A DNA stretch of 64,000 nt, from positions 248,001 through 312,000 of the forward strand of contig CAKTIO010000001.1 in NCBI GenBank assembly GCA_934565855.1, given 5' to 3'. A program made the translations under genes and the position numbers. How positions within the stretch are numbered: position 1 is the stretch's first letter; each line of letters starts with the position of its first letter. Of the stretch, positions 15,931 through 23,871 are shown piece after piece. The DNA is from an uncultured Dysosmobacter sp. GTDB taxonomy: Bacteria; Bacillota; Clostridia; Oscillospirales; Oscillospiraceae. The notes under the pieces were generated by a model. It worked only from the letters and a program-made list of their open reading frames with translations. It made no database searches and was not told where the DNA came from.

Positions 15931-16575
15931 TCACCGGCTCTGACGGTAAGCCTTGATCTGTTCCTGAATGGCACGCAATTCGATTACAAGCTCATCCTGA
16001 TCATCCATTTCCTGTCCTTCCAGCAATGCATGCAGCTCTTTCAACCGATCCAGCAGGGCAATGCGGGATTCCTTGGCAGCAAGGCGTACCTCTCGAGTCT
16101 GACGGGCCAGTTCAATTTTGGCATCCCGCTGGGCAAGGCGTTCCTGGCGGGCAGCGGCACGTTCTTCTTTTTGACCAGAGCCGCCGTGAGAGTGCTCCGG
16201 CTTTTCAGCGGGCTGTTCGGGCAGTTCTTCCATTTCGCCTTCACTCTCAGTCGGAGATTCTGTTCCTTCCTCCGCATTGTCTGCGTCGGTTTCGTCAGTA
16301 GACACATTATCATTGGGTGTTTCCACATCTTTGGTGCTTTCTTCTGCTGGAGTTTCTTTGGCAGTGCTGCCATTTTCTTCGTCTGCAATTTCCTGCTCCA
16401 GCTGTTCAATCATATCCTCCACGATTTCGACAGTCGGTGTTTCTTCGGCAGGCTGCTGTTCGGAGGGTGTAGTCGGATCAACCGGAGCGTCCACCTCTGC
16501 GGCATATGCGGTCACACCGCTGCCAGCGACCAGAGCCATTGCCAGTACCATAGACATCCACTTATTTGCTTTCAT
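15931..16575 (-). CDS. Secreted acidic coiled-coil protein, SigI-promoter gene
   Basis: 214 residues. The signal peptide (MKANKWMSMVLAMALVAGSG, cleaved near AYA-AE) is followed by a very acidic, Glu/Thr/Pro-rich linker (about 30-135), a His/Gly spot (EHSHGGSGQKEE), and a basic then mixed-charge helix predicted to form a coiled coil (about 135-214, heptad-like RLAQRDAKIELARQ). No enzyme motif. Its promoter region carries a SigI-type promoter on the minus strand (16622-16653). It could be an envelope stress or cell-wall-associated protein; the function is unknown. Confidence 0.8.
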   Translation of the reverse strand: MKANKWMSMVLAMALVAGSGVTAYAAEVDAPVDPTTPSEQQPAEETPTVEIVEDMIEQLEQEIADEENGSTAKETPAEESTKDVETPNDNVSTDETDADNAEEGTESPTESEGEMEELPEQPAEKPEHSHGGSGQKEERAAARQERLAQRDAKIELARQTREVRLAAKESRIALLDRLKELHALLEGQEMDDQDELVIELRAIQEQIKAYRQSR

Positions 16576-16621
16576 AAAAAATTCCTCCTTTTGTTTTTGC
16601 GGCTTTTGCGCCTGCTATTTT

Positions 16622-16653
16622 TATATACGCAGCGATTGTGAACCTTTTGGGGG
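16622..16653 (-). promoter_or_regulatory. SigI-type promoter of the acidic secreted protein gene
   Basis: On the minus strand: ACCCCC ending in the five Cs at 16653-16649, 19 bases, then CGTATATA at 16629-16622. SigI promoters in B. subtilis and C. thermocellum are of the CCCCC ... CGWA kind. The same elements with the same 19-base spacing occur twice more within 1.5 kb. Confidence 0.75.
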
Positions 16654-16682
16654 TAATTAAAAGAACAAAAAATTTTTTGTGT

Positions 16683-16714
16683 CCCCCAATTAAGAGCCTT
16701 TCTTTCCGTATATA
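16683..16714 (+). promoter_or_regulatory. SigI-type promoter of the SLH-hydrolase gene
   Basis: CCCCC (16683-16687), 19 bases, CGTATATA (16707-16714), placed back-to-back with the minus-strand promoter at 16622-16653. Transcription should begin near 16720, which rules out the upstream GTG at 16718 as start of the protein and supports the ATG at 16754. Confidence 0.75.
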
Positions 16715-16753
16715 CAGGTGAAATACAGAAAATCAGGAGGAAATGATTTCACA

Positions 16754-18013
16754 ATGAATATAAGGCTTTTGCGTATTCTGCTGGCGGGGGTGCTGCTTAT
16801 TTCCGCTCTAAGCGTTCCCGTATCCGCCGCAAACGCTCCATTTTCGGATGTATCTGATTCAGCATGGTATTTTGAATCCGTAGAGCGGGTCTACGAGGAA
16901 AACTGGATGAACGGCACCAGTACCAGCACCTTCACGCCCAATGGCCCCCTGACCCGCGCTATGCTGTCGGTGATCCTCTGGCGAATAGAAGGCTGTCCAA
17001 CTGCCGGACAGCCCGCCGGATTCACGGACACTGCGCCAAGTGATTGGTTTGCCGAAGGGCTTTCCTGGTGCGTGGAGTCCGGCGTGTTTGCCGGATTTCA
17101 GGATGGCAGCTTTCGCCCTCAGGATTCCATTACACGGGAACAGCTTGCCGTAGTATTTCACCGCTATGCTGAAAAAACAGGGAGTACACCAACCAATCAA
17201 GTAGGCTCTGCGGCATTCATAAACGGCTGTGCATGGGCGGCGGATGCCTTCGATTGGGCCAACGAACACAACTTATTTACGGATGCCATGGGCGCCCTTG
17301 ACCTTTGTGCGCCTGCCAGCCGCGCCGAAATCGCCTATCTGCTGGATCAGTATTTTCCGTCCGCAAAAGCTGTTCCTACCTTGACGGAAAACAGCTTCGG
17401 CTCCATAGGGTATCTGTTGTATACTCCGGCCGACCCGCAGCCCGATATGCCGCTGATCGTCTATCTCCACGGTGGTCACGGCAAGGGAAGCGACCTGTCC
17501 GTCCTCACCGACACAGACGGATTTCCGCAGTATCTGGCAGATGGTCTGCTGGGGGAAGTCCCGTCGTATGTACTGATTCCTCAGCTTTCCGCAGACCAGC
17601 GGGGATGGAAGCCCGCCGCGGAGACTGTCATGCAGCTGATCAGCAAGGTCTGTGAAGAAAACCACATTGACCGCAGCCGCATTAGTCTCACCGGACACAG
17701 CATGGGCGGCACTGGAACATGGGATCTGGCATTGACCTATCCTGATGTATTTTCTCGCATCGCCCCCATGAGCGGCAGCGTGGATACCACGCTGGAAACG
17801 CTTGCGCTCCTCAAGAATATGCCGATCTGGGCTTTTGTGGGCGAGGACGATGTGGTGGTCAAGCCGGAGTCCTCAGAACGGCTGATTGCCGTGCTGGAAC
17901 AGCAAAATGCAGACGCGCAAATCACTGTTTTCCCGGAAACCGACCATGTTGGCGTACCGCAGAAGGCATGGCTGGAGCATGGTGCGGAACTGCTGAACTG
18001 GCTGCTTTCCTGA
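16754..18013 (+). CDS. Secreted SLH-domain alpha/beta hydrolase (esterase-like)
   Basis: 419 residues. Signal peptide (MNIRLLRILLAGVLLISALS), then three S-layer homology repeats (about residues 28-205; FSDVSDSAWYFESVERVYE, FTDTAPSDWFAEGLSWCVES, with TRAML/TREQLAV/SRAEIAY signatures) that bind cell-wall polymers. An alpha/beta hydrolase domain of about 200 residues follows: oxyanion region IVYLHGGHGKG, nucleophile Ser316 in GHSMGG, acid in GEDD (365/366), and His398 in TDHVG. It is similar in layout to predicted peptidases and polyester or feruloyl esterases. It is anchored outside the cell and driven by a SigI-type promoter. The substrate is unknown. Confidence 0.88.
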   Translation: MNIRLLRILLAGVLLISALSVPVSAANAPFSDVSDSAWYFESVERVYEENWMNGTSTSTFTPNGPLTRAMLSVILWRIEGCPTAGQPAGFTDTAPSDWFAEGLSWCVESGVFAGFQDGSFRPQDSITREQLAVVFHRYAEKTGSTPTNQVGSAAFINGCAWAADAFDWANEHNLFTDAMGALDLCAPASRAEIAYLLDQYFPSAKAVPTLTENSFGSIGYLLYTPADPQPDMPLIVYLHGGHGKGSDLSVLTDTDGFPQYLADGLLGEVPSYVLIPQLSADQRGWKPAAETVMQLISKVCEENHIDRSRISLTGHSMGGTGTWDLALTYPDVFSRIAPMSGSVDTTLETLALLKNMPIWAFVGEDDVVVKPESSERLIAVLEQQNADAQITVFPETDHVGVPQKAWLEHGAELLNWLLS

Positions 18014-18026
18014 TTTTTCGACAGCA

Positions 18027-18058
18027 CCCCCAAGATTTCCGTATCCCGTGCGTATATA
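18027..18058 (+). promoter_or_regulatory. SigI-type promoter of the FGE-domain protein gene
   Basis: CCCCC (18027-18031), 19 bases, CGTATATA (18051-18058). It starts 14 bases after the stop of the SLH hydrolase gene, so the next gene can be transcribed on its own. Confidence 0.75.
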
Positions 18059-18098
18059 GAGACAGCGCAGCCAAACACACACTTTGGAGGAAAACAAT

Positions 18099-19709
18099 AT
18101 GCGAGCATCAAAACGAATCACAGCCCTGCTGTCAGCCGCGCTTATCGTGCTGACCGTTCTGCCCACATCCGCCGCGGCGGCAAAGAAGCCGAAGATTGAG
18201 GATGATGGGATGAATATGTTCGACAAGAGCGATTTCATTGAGAAGGAGCAGCCGGAACTGACGGAGGAAACCAAACAGCTGATTTCCCTCTACAAGCGCA
18301 AGCCGACAGAGGAAAATTATCTCAATCTGCGTGCCGAGGTCATCAAGAACTATGATGCCGTGCTCGTCCGCAAGGAGGCGAAGCTGGCGGAGCTGAAGGA
18401 GGAAACGGCAGGTAAGCCCGGCGGCGAAGCCAAGGTGGCCGAGATGGAGGAGATCGTGCAGGAGATGTACGAAACCTACTGGAACCGCATCAACAGCAGT
18501 ATGCTTCGCTTCACCGACCCCCGCCTTCTGAACTGGAAAGTGGCCAACGCCTACCAGTATGACTACATCCCTGTCATGGGCGCAGGCACCACGGTCTATG
18601 TGGGGCGCACTCCTGTCACCAACACGCAGTATGCCGCGTTCATTTCTGAAACCGACTATCCTGCCCCCTCCAACTGGACGGATGGCGTTTATCCCGCCGG
18701 AGAGGACGATTTCCCCGTGAATGATGTGTCCGCTGAGGATGCCGAAGCCTACTGCGACTGGCTGACGGAGTGCGACGGGGTAAATACCTATCGCCTGCCC
18801 AACGAAAGCGAATGGGAGCTGGCAGCTGGTCACATGCCTAAAGACGCTGACTTCAACTGCGGCGTGAATGATGGCCGCACCTCTGTTGAGGAGTATGCCA
18901 AGGTGACCCGCGGCGCTCACGGCGCAGTGGACTTCTGGGGCAATGTGTGGGAGTGGACAACCACTGTCCGCGCAGACGGTTCCTTGGGCGTCAAAGGCGG
19001 CGCTTGGGATTCCGCCCGCACCGACTGCCGCACGGAATACCGCAAGGAGGGTCGGGACGCCTCTCAGGGCTATGAGGATGTGGGCTTCCGTGTCATCCAG
19101 ATTCTAAACGGCGAGGAGCCGGAGCAAAAGGTGGAACTGGCAACGCTGGCTTCTCCCGCTATGGTATCCGCCGTTTCCACCACACCGGACAGTATCACGC
19201 TAAGCTGGCAGGCTGTGGAGGGTGCGACGGAGTATCAGCTTTTCACCTATGACGCCGCCACCGACCATATCGAAATGCTGGAGACTACTGCCGATACCAC
19301 CGCTGTGATGGATGGTCTGGAATCCGGCAGCACCCACCGCTATATCGTGCAGCCCATCTCCTATGTGGAGATTGCCGACAATGTGTCCGGTACAAACAGT
19401 GTGGGCGCGACCTGTGGGGATGCTCCGACTGCGGCTGTTACACCCTCTGTTTCCTACAATGCGGAAAACGGCAGCCTGGCCCTTTCTTGGCAGGAGATGG
19501 AGGGTGTAGAGACCTACTATATCTACCGTTACCATCCAGATGCCGATATGCTCTCCACGCCCAAAACCGTCAGCGGCAAGACCTCCTACACCTACCGTCA
19601 GGGCACTGCTAACTCAGAGGTCAGTTACCTCGTCACTACGGAACAGATGTCCAGCCGGAAGTATTACGACGGGGCAGGTGCGATTTCCGTTGTGTTCCCG
19701 AATCCTTAA
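18099..19709 (+). CDS. Secreted FGE/sulfatase-modifying-like domain protein with fibronectin type III-like repeats
   Basis: 536 residues, start after TTGGAGGA. Signal peptide (about 1-27), a Lys/Glu-rich helical region, then an FGE-sulfatase (formylglycine-generating-enzyme fold) domain about 145-330: VGRTPVTNTQYAAFIS, DAEAYCDWLTEC, YRLPNESEWELAA, WGNVWEWT, VKGGAWDS, ending GFRVI. True FGE enzymes have a catalytic Cys in FRC near this end; here it is FRV, so a binding role is more likely than catalysis. Two fibronectin type III-like modules follow (about 345-440 and 445-530). It has its own SigI-type promoter. The last 40 codons are duplicated as a relic at 21225. Confidence 0.85.
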   Translation: MRASKRITALLSAALIVLTVLPTSAAAAKKPKIEDDGMNMFDKSDFIEKEQPELTEETKQLISLYKRKPTEENYLNLRAEVIKNYDAVLVRKEAKLAELKEETAGKPGGEAKVAEMEEIVQEMYETYWNRINSSMLRFTDPRLLNWKVANAYQYDYIPVMGAGTTVYVGRTPVTNTQYAAFISETDYPAPSNWTDGVYPAGEDDFPVNDVSAEDAEAYCDWLTECDGVNTYRLPNESEWELAAGHMPKDADFNCGVNDGRTSVEEYAKVTRGAHGAVDFWGNVWEWTTTVRADGSLGVKGGAWDSARTDCRTEYRKEGRDASQGYEDVGFRVIQILNGEEPEQKVELATLASPAMVSAVSTTPDSITLSWQAVEGATEYQLFTYDAATDHIEMLETTADTTAVMDGLESGSTHRYIVQPISYVEIADNVSGTNSVGATCGDAPTAAVTPSVSYNAENGSLALSWQEMEGVETYYIYRYHPDADMLSTPKTVSGKTSYTYRQGTANSEVSYLVTTEQMSSRKYYDGAGAISVVFPNP

Positions 19710-19756
19710 AGCGTTCATCAGCGCAAATCAAAACCAAAAGTCCTTTTATTGACTAC

Positions 19757-19813
19757 AGCGGTGCAGAATACGACTGGTTTGCAATTTACTTTCCAATTGT
19801 ATTCTGCGCCGCT
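19757..19813. terminator. Long stem-loop downstream of the FGE-domain gene
   Basis: AGCGGTGCAGAATAC and GTATTCTGCGCCGCT form a 15-bp stem (one mismatch) around a 27-base loop that is itself AT-rich. It is the only hairpin after the 19709 stop. A related sequence follows the relic copy at 21355-21400. Confidence 0.5.
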
Positions 19814-19991
19814 GAGTGCTACCGTTTGGAAAAACCTTTATATATGGTGAGGGGTCTTGACCCACACGCTGACCCACATGGGGAGACGAGCGAACGGAAA
19901 CAATGGAACAGATGGGGTGAAACGTGCGCAATATGCCGGGCGGAAAGGCTTCAAAAGCCCTGAAAACCGTCAAACGGAGCACCCGGATACA

Positions 19992-20037
19992 CTTCGTAAT
20001 CAGCAGGTCGTGTGTTCGAGTCACATCATTAGCTCCA
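19992..20037 (+). tRNA. 3' half of tRNA-Thr (CGT), attachment-site remnant
   Basis: The sequence holds an anticodon loop TTCGTAA (19993-19999), the 3' side of the anticodon stem, a T-arm (stem 20010-20014/20022-20026 around TTCGAGT), the 3' acceptor strand CATTAGC, and an encoded CCA (20035-20037). The 5' half (acceptor GCTAATG, D-arm) is missing, and unrelated sequence takes its place. This is what an integrative element leaves when it enters the 3' end of a tRNA gene. The intact tRNA should be at the other end of the element, outside the window, or lost. Confidence 0.75.
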
Positions 20038-20080
20038 AGAAGTGGCGAAAATCAAATGATTTTCGCCACTTCTTTGTATT
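20037..20080 (+). terminator. Terminator of the former tRNA-Thr gene
   Basis: AAGAAGTGGCGAAAATC, loop AAAT, GATTTTCGCCACTTCTT, then TGTATTTTT. A perfect 17-bp stem starting at the last base of the CCA, as expected for the native tRNA terminator. Confidence 0.8.
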
Positions 20081-20149
20081 TTTAAAGTAAAGGATATAGC
20101 TGTAAAAATATCCTTTGAAGCAGTAAACATCGATTATTGTGAAACCGCT

Positions 20150-21013
20150 TTAATTTTCTGTGCTTTCCAATAAAACGGCAATGATAATGATGGCAGCTCC
20201 AATCATTCCCAGTAGCGACAGCCGCTCGTCCAAAACAAAATAAGCGATACCTGCCGTTGCGATCGGATAGAGACACTGTACCATTCCGGTGATTTTTGAA
20301 GAAATATGTTTCAGTGCAATATTCTGAAGCATATAGCCGCCAATTGTGCAGGCAACGGCAGCGTAGGTCAAGGCCAGAATAATTTTCCAATCAAATGCTC
20401 GCCTGATATATGGGACCGCATCGGTCAGAACGCACATCATCCCGCACACAAGCACCGACAGAATCGTTTGCGCAAAGGAGAGGCTGACTGCGCTGATCGA
20501 CCGAAGCGCCTGCTTTCCAAACACCAAGGAGCCTGCCACCAACAGTGCAGCAAGAAAGGCAAGCACCTCACCCAGTCCAATGCTGTGAAAACCGCCTTTG
20601 ATGCAGAGCAGATACAGTCCAAGGACCATCAGGACCTGGACTATTATGTCCTTACGCCTATATTTCTGTTGAAAAAACAGAAGCAATAGGACCGGTACCA
20701 GAATTGCCGACAGAGAACGAATAAAGGACACATTGGTGGCAGAGGTATGCCGAAGTGCCAGATTGCTGAAAATAAAGGCGCAGGACATACATAGGCTGGG
20801 AAGAATGTAGGATATTACTCTGGCTGTTTTCAATTCTGACAGAATCGTTCTATGCCAAATCAGAAGCATGATTACCGAGGCAAGCACATACCGCAAAAGC
20901 AGAAAACAGTAGACAGGTATAGCACGGTAGACTAACTTGGATATAACGTCCATTGCTCCGTACAAAACGCTTTGCAGTACGATCATAGCGATATACTTTC
21001 GTTGACCCTTCAT
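20150..21013 (-). CDS. DMT-superfamily (EamA) transporter
   Basis: 287 residues with ten hydrophobic segments in two halves, the EamA layout. Both halves show the family pattern: the first ends LRHTSATNVSFIRSLSAILV, the second contains AFDWKIILALTYAAVACTIG and HISSKITGMVQCLYPIATAG. These proteins export metabolites or amino acids; the substrate cannot be read. Single gene with no obvious operon partner. The start is weakly supported (GGGGCG upstream). Confidence 0.9.
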   Translation of the reverse strand: MKGQRKYIAMIVLQSVLYGAMDVISKLVYRAIPVYCFLLLRYVLASVIMLLIWHRTILSELKTARVISYILPSLCMSCAFIFSNLALRHTSATNVSFIRSLSAILVPVLLLLFFQQKYRRKDIIVQVLMVLGLYLLCIKGGFHSIGLGEVLAFLAALLVAGSLVFGKQALRSISAVSLSFAQTILSVLVCGMMCVLTDAVPYIRRAFDWKIILALTYAAVACTIGGYMLQNIALKHISSKITGMVQCLYPIATAGIAYFVLDERLSLLGMIGAAIIIIAVLLESTEN

Positions 21014-21224
21014 TTTGATTACGCCCCTTCTACTGCCAGTCTACGATTTGATGTTAGTAATGGCAAATCTCTGATGCTTCATATTGTATAGGAGAACAGC
21101 AATAAATGCAATGCTGCTAAGAAATGGAGTGAATGTGCTTTTTGTGCTGATTTGATTGTTTTGATGATTCAGACAGATGACAGAAAAGGAAGTTTTTATC
21201 TTGTCAACGACAATTTGTGTCATT
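21014..21224. other. AT-rich intergenic sequence, no gene recognised
   Basis: Lies between the DMT gene promoter region and the FGE-gene relic. I see no coding signal, only the likely promoter of the minus-strand DMT gene. Confidence 0.3.
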
Positions 21225-21354
21225 ACTACCTCAGGGCACTGCCGACTCCGAAATCAGCTATCTCGTTACTACGGAACAGATGCCCAGTAGGAAACATTAC
21301 GACGGGGCAGGTACGGTTTCCGTTGTGTTCCCGAACTCTCTTAGCCTTTGACCA
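21225..21354 (+). pseudogene. Relic of the 3' end of an FGE/fibronectin gene
   Basis: In the frame ending TGA at 21352-21354 it reads SEISYLVTTEQMPSRKHYDG then AGTVSVVFPN. This parallels SEVSYLVTTEQMSSRKYYDG and AGAISVVFPN at the end of the gene at 18099-19709. The nucleotide similarity continues through the stop and into the 3' flank (ACAGCGGCGCAGAATA). Only the last 40 codons remain, with one base lost near 21230. It implies that a second paralogue once stood here or that part of the locus was copied. Confidence 0.7.
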
Positions 21355-21388
21355 CAGCGGCGCAGAATATAACTGGTCTTCAATTCAC

Positions 21389-21420
21389 CGCAGGCATTTA
21401 ACGCTTGCGGCGAATTTTTA
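21389..21420. terminator. Stem-loop after the FGE-gene relic
   Basis: AATTCACCGCA...TTGCGGCGAATT followed by TTTACA: an imperfect stem that would end the relic transcript or the convergent minus-strand alcohol dehydrogenase gene. Confidence 0.4.
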
Positions 21421-21459
21421 CATTTCAGCAAGATACAAAATATAATATCTATATCGCTA

Positions 21460-22617
21460 TTACATGCACTCAGTCAGAATTTCGTAGATCTCATCATGGG
21501 TCAATTTCTTACAGCAGCCTGCGGTAAGGTTGGTCGAATCTGCCACGGCACGGAGGTCCGTATCCGCAGGAATCCCCAGTTCGGTGAAGGTCGTTGGCAA
21601 ACCGGTCTCCTTGATAAATGCCGCCAACGACTCCACTCCTGCAGCCGCGGTCTCCTCTTCACTGCTTTTGGGCATAATGCCCCAGACATTCCGTGCCCAC
21701 CGGGCAAACCGTGCCGAACCAAACCGACAGATGTGGCGGTAAAGGACAGGATGGATCACCGCCAGCCCCGCGCCGTGATTGCAGTTGGTGTACGCCCCCA
21801 GCTGGTGCTCGATTTGATGCGCCTGAAAATCTGTGACCTTGCCGATCTTCAACACACCGTTCTCCGCCATGGCGGATGCCCACGCCAGCTCGCTTCTGGC
21901 GTTGTAATTCTCCGGATCGGTCAGCAGGACGCGGATATTGCGGATAACACTGCGCATCACCGCCTCGTTGATGTCATCGGACAGGTTATTTTCATCCGGT
22001 TTGCCGAAATAGGTCTCCATCACATGGCTCAATGTGTCAAACGCGCCGGAAAGGACCTGTTTCATAGGCACGGACATCGTATAACCGGGGTCCAGAAAAG
22101 CGAAGTCCGCCTGCGCGCCCCACAGCGCCCCCTTGATTTTCTTTTCCTCATGGGTGATGACCGCACCGTTGTTCATTTCGGAGCCAGTGCCAAACACAGT
22201 GACAATGGTACCCAGTGGAATGAAGCTTTGAGGAAGCCCGTGTCTGGTATTTTCCATCTCCCAGATATCCTCATCCAGCTTTGCCTGCGCGGAAATCACC
22301 TTACAGCAGTCAGACACAGAGCCGCCTCCCACAGCAAGGATCAGGTCCACATGCTTTTCCCGTGCCAGCCTTGCACCCTCCTGTACCTTGGCATAGGTAG
22401 GGTTGGGCATGATGCCGGAAAATTCCACGATCCTCTTTCCCGCAGCATGCAGAATCGCAGTCACCTCATCATACACACCGTTGCGCTTGATGGAGCCGCC
22501 GCCGTATGCCAGCATGACGGTGCTGCCATAGCTCTCCAGCAGACTGCCCAAATGCTTTGCTACGCCGCCCCTGCCAAAGTATACCCTTGTTCTATTTTCA
22601 AAAATGAAATCGTTCAC
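21460..22617 (-). CDS. Iron-containing alcohol dehydrogenase (butanol dehydrogenase-like)
   Basis: 385 residues from the GTG at 22617, which has GGAAAGGA upstream; an earlier TTG would overlap that site. Group III alcohol dehydrogenase motifs are visible: the NAD(P)-binding AYGGGSIKRNG and AVGGGSVSDCCKVIS, then the metal ligands in FDTLSHVMETYF and the conserved AHQIEHQLGAYTNCNHGAGL (His residues). It resembles BdhA/YqhD-type enzymes that reduce aldehydes with NAD(P)H. It diverges from a MerR regulator and is followed, beyond it, by a flavodoxin and an aldo/keto reductase, so a reactive-aldehyde response is plausible. Confidence 0.93.
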   Translation of the reverse strand: MNDFIFENRTRVYFGRGGVAKHLGSLLESYGSTVMLAYGGGSIKRNGVYDEVTAILHAAGKRIVEFSGIMPNPTYAKVQEGARLAREKHVDLILAVGGGSVSDCCKVISAQAKLDEDIWEMENTRHGLPQSFIPLGTIVTVFGTGSEMNNGAVITHEEKKIKGALWGAQADFAFLDPGYTMSVPMKQVLSGAFDTLSHVMETYFGKPDENNLSDDINEAVMRSVIRNIRVLLTDPENYNARSELAWASAMAENGVLKIGKVTDFQAHQIEHQLGAYTNCNHGAGLAVIHPVLYRHICRFGSARFARWARNVWGIMPKSSEEETAAAGVESLAAFIKETGLPTTFTELGIPADTDLRAVADSTNLTAGCCKKLTHDEIYEILTECM

Positions 22618-22668
22618 AGAAACACATCCTTTCCTCAAACCCGTCTGCTGCGCTTTTCCTTAAATTTC

Positions 22669-22755
22669 TTGCAGCAGCGGTATTGCCGTGCTATAATTCG
22701 ATTGTCATTTCCGGTTGATACTGCCGATTATAGCAACCGGTTGTAACAGCCGGTC
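22669..22755. promoter_or_regulatory. Divergent promoter/operator of the MerR regulator
   Basis: In the plus direction TTGCAG, 17 bases, TATAAT (22692-22697). A palindrome GCAACCGGTTG lies at about 22735-22745, with related half-sites CCGGTTG and CAGCCGG around it. These repeats are placed where a MerR-type regulator could act on both divergent genes. Confidence 0.5.
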
Positions 22756-22793
22756 AATAGGCTTTTTAGAAAAAATTCGCCAAGGAGCACGCT

Positions 22794-23192
22794 ATGCTTT
22801 ACACTATGATGCAGGTATGCAGAAAAACGAACATGACCTATCAGGCATTGAAATTTTATTGCAACGAGGGACTGGTCCCCAATGTCAAGCGGGATAAAAA
22901 CAACCGCCGCGTCTTTGACGAGCATGACGTTGCATGGATCGACAGCCTGACCTGCCTGAAAAAGTGCGGCATGAGCATACAGGAAATGAAGGACTATCTG
23001 GCAATGTGCCTGCTGGGGGAAGTCACCATTCCGCAGCGCAAGGAAATGCTGGCGCAGAAGCAGGCAGTATTGCGCGCATCCATTCAAGAGCTGGAGGACA
23101 GCGTTGCCTATATTGACTGGAAGCAGAATTTTTACGATGAGGTGCTTGCCGGAAAGCGCCCCTACGAAAGCAACCTGATTCCCACAAAGTAG
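22794..23192 (+). CDS. MerR-family transcriptional regulator
   Basis: 132 residues. N-terminal winged HTH of MerR type (MMQVCRKTNMTYQALKFYCN, EGLVPNVKRDKNNRRVF, about residues 5-45, then the DVAWIDSLTCLKKCGMSI continuation) and a C-terminal coiled-coil dimerisation helix (about 80-115). It is similar in size to the aldehyde/thiol-responsive AdhR-like group. It lacks the C-terminal cysteine cluster of heavy-metal sensors. It is divergent from the alcohol dehydrogenase and upstream of flavodoxin and aldo/keto reductase genes, all likely targets. Confidence 0.88.
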   Translation: MLYTMMQVCRKTNMTYQALKFYCNEGLVPNVKRDKNNRRVFDEHDVAWIDSLTCLKKCGMSIQEMKDYLAMCLLGEVTIPQRKEMLAQKQAVLRASIQELEDSVAYIDWKQNFYDEVLAGKRPYESNLIPTK

Positions 23193-23360
23193 GGAACTGC
23201 GCTGCAGTCCTCGCAAGCCCTTGCATAAATTGAGGTGGTCAACTCAAAGCTGACGCTATGTCCACCATATAATATTGCTTTTCCCCATACGTTGAATACT
23301 TTCAGCTGCATCATGAGGTGCTGCTGGAATCCATATATAACCAAAAAGGAGTGTATCATC

Positions 23361-23843
23361 ATGAAAAAAACTTTAGTCGCTTATTTTTCCGCCAGCGGCG
23401 AAACGGCAAGGCTGGCAAGGACCATCGCCAGCGTAACCGGCGGCAGCCTGTTTGAGATTCAGCCGGAGCAGCGCTACACCGCCGCCGATCTGAACTGGAA
23501 CGACAAAAAGAGCCGCAGCACTGTGGAAATGAACGATGAACAGAGCCGCCCTGCCATTGCAAGCCGCGTGGAGGATATGGCGCAGTATGACACGGTATTT
23601 GTGGGCTTCCCCATCTGGTGGTATCAGGCTCCCCGCATCATCGAAGCCTTTCTGGAGGGCTATGATTTTACAGGCAAAACCGTCATCCCCTTTGCTACCT
23701 CCGGCAGCAGCGGCATGGGCAAAACGGACAGCATTCTCAAGCGCTGCTGCTCCGCAGAAACAAAGTGGCTTCCCGGAAAGCGCCTGAGCAGCCGGGAAAG
23801 CACCGCCTCCGTGCAGAAGTGGGTCGAAGGTCTTGGGCTGTGA
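23361..23843 (+). CDS. Flavodoxin (NAD(P)H-oxidoreductase partner)
   Basis: 160 residues, start after AAAAAGGAG. The N-terminal FMN phosphate loop (FSASGETARLA, after MKKTLVAY), PEQRYTAADLNW and the FVGFPIWWYQAPRIIEAFLE segment are those of flavodoxin-family proteins often annotated as flavodoxin or NADPH-dependent FMN reductase-like. It lies between the MerR gene and an aldo/keto reductase, and in many Clostridia the three are together. Likely carries electrons in detoxification of electrophiles. Confidence 0.88.
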   Translation: MKKTLVAYFSASGETARLARTIASVTGGSLFEIQPEQRYTAADLNWNDKKSRSTVEMNDEQSRPAIASRVEDMAQYDTVFVGFPIWWYQAPRIIEAFLEGYDFTGKTVIPFATSGSSGMGKTDSILKRCCSAETKWLPGKRLSSRESTASVQKWVEGLGL

Positions 23844-23871
23844 AACCTGCCTGCACAAGGGAGCATACTGA

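Noticed and set aside
19840..19990. Possible integrase 3' end to the left of the tRNA scar
   Set aside because: The position is right for an integrase gene, but I could not recognise a tyrosine or serine recombinase motif in any frame.
19746..20024. A 92-codon minus-strand frame starting MTRTHDLLI
   Set aside because: It reads across the tRNA remnant; frames of this type are a known artefact of tRNA T-arm sequence.
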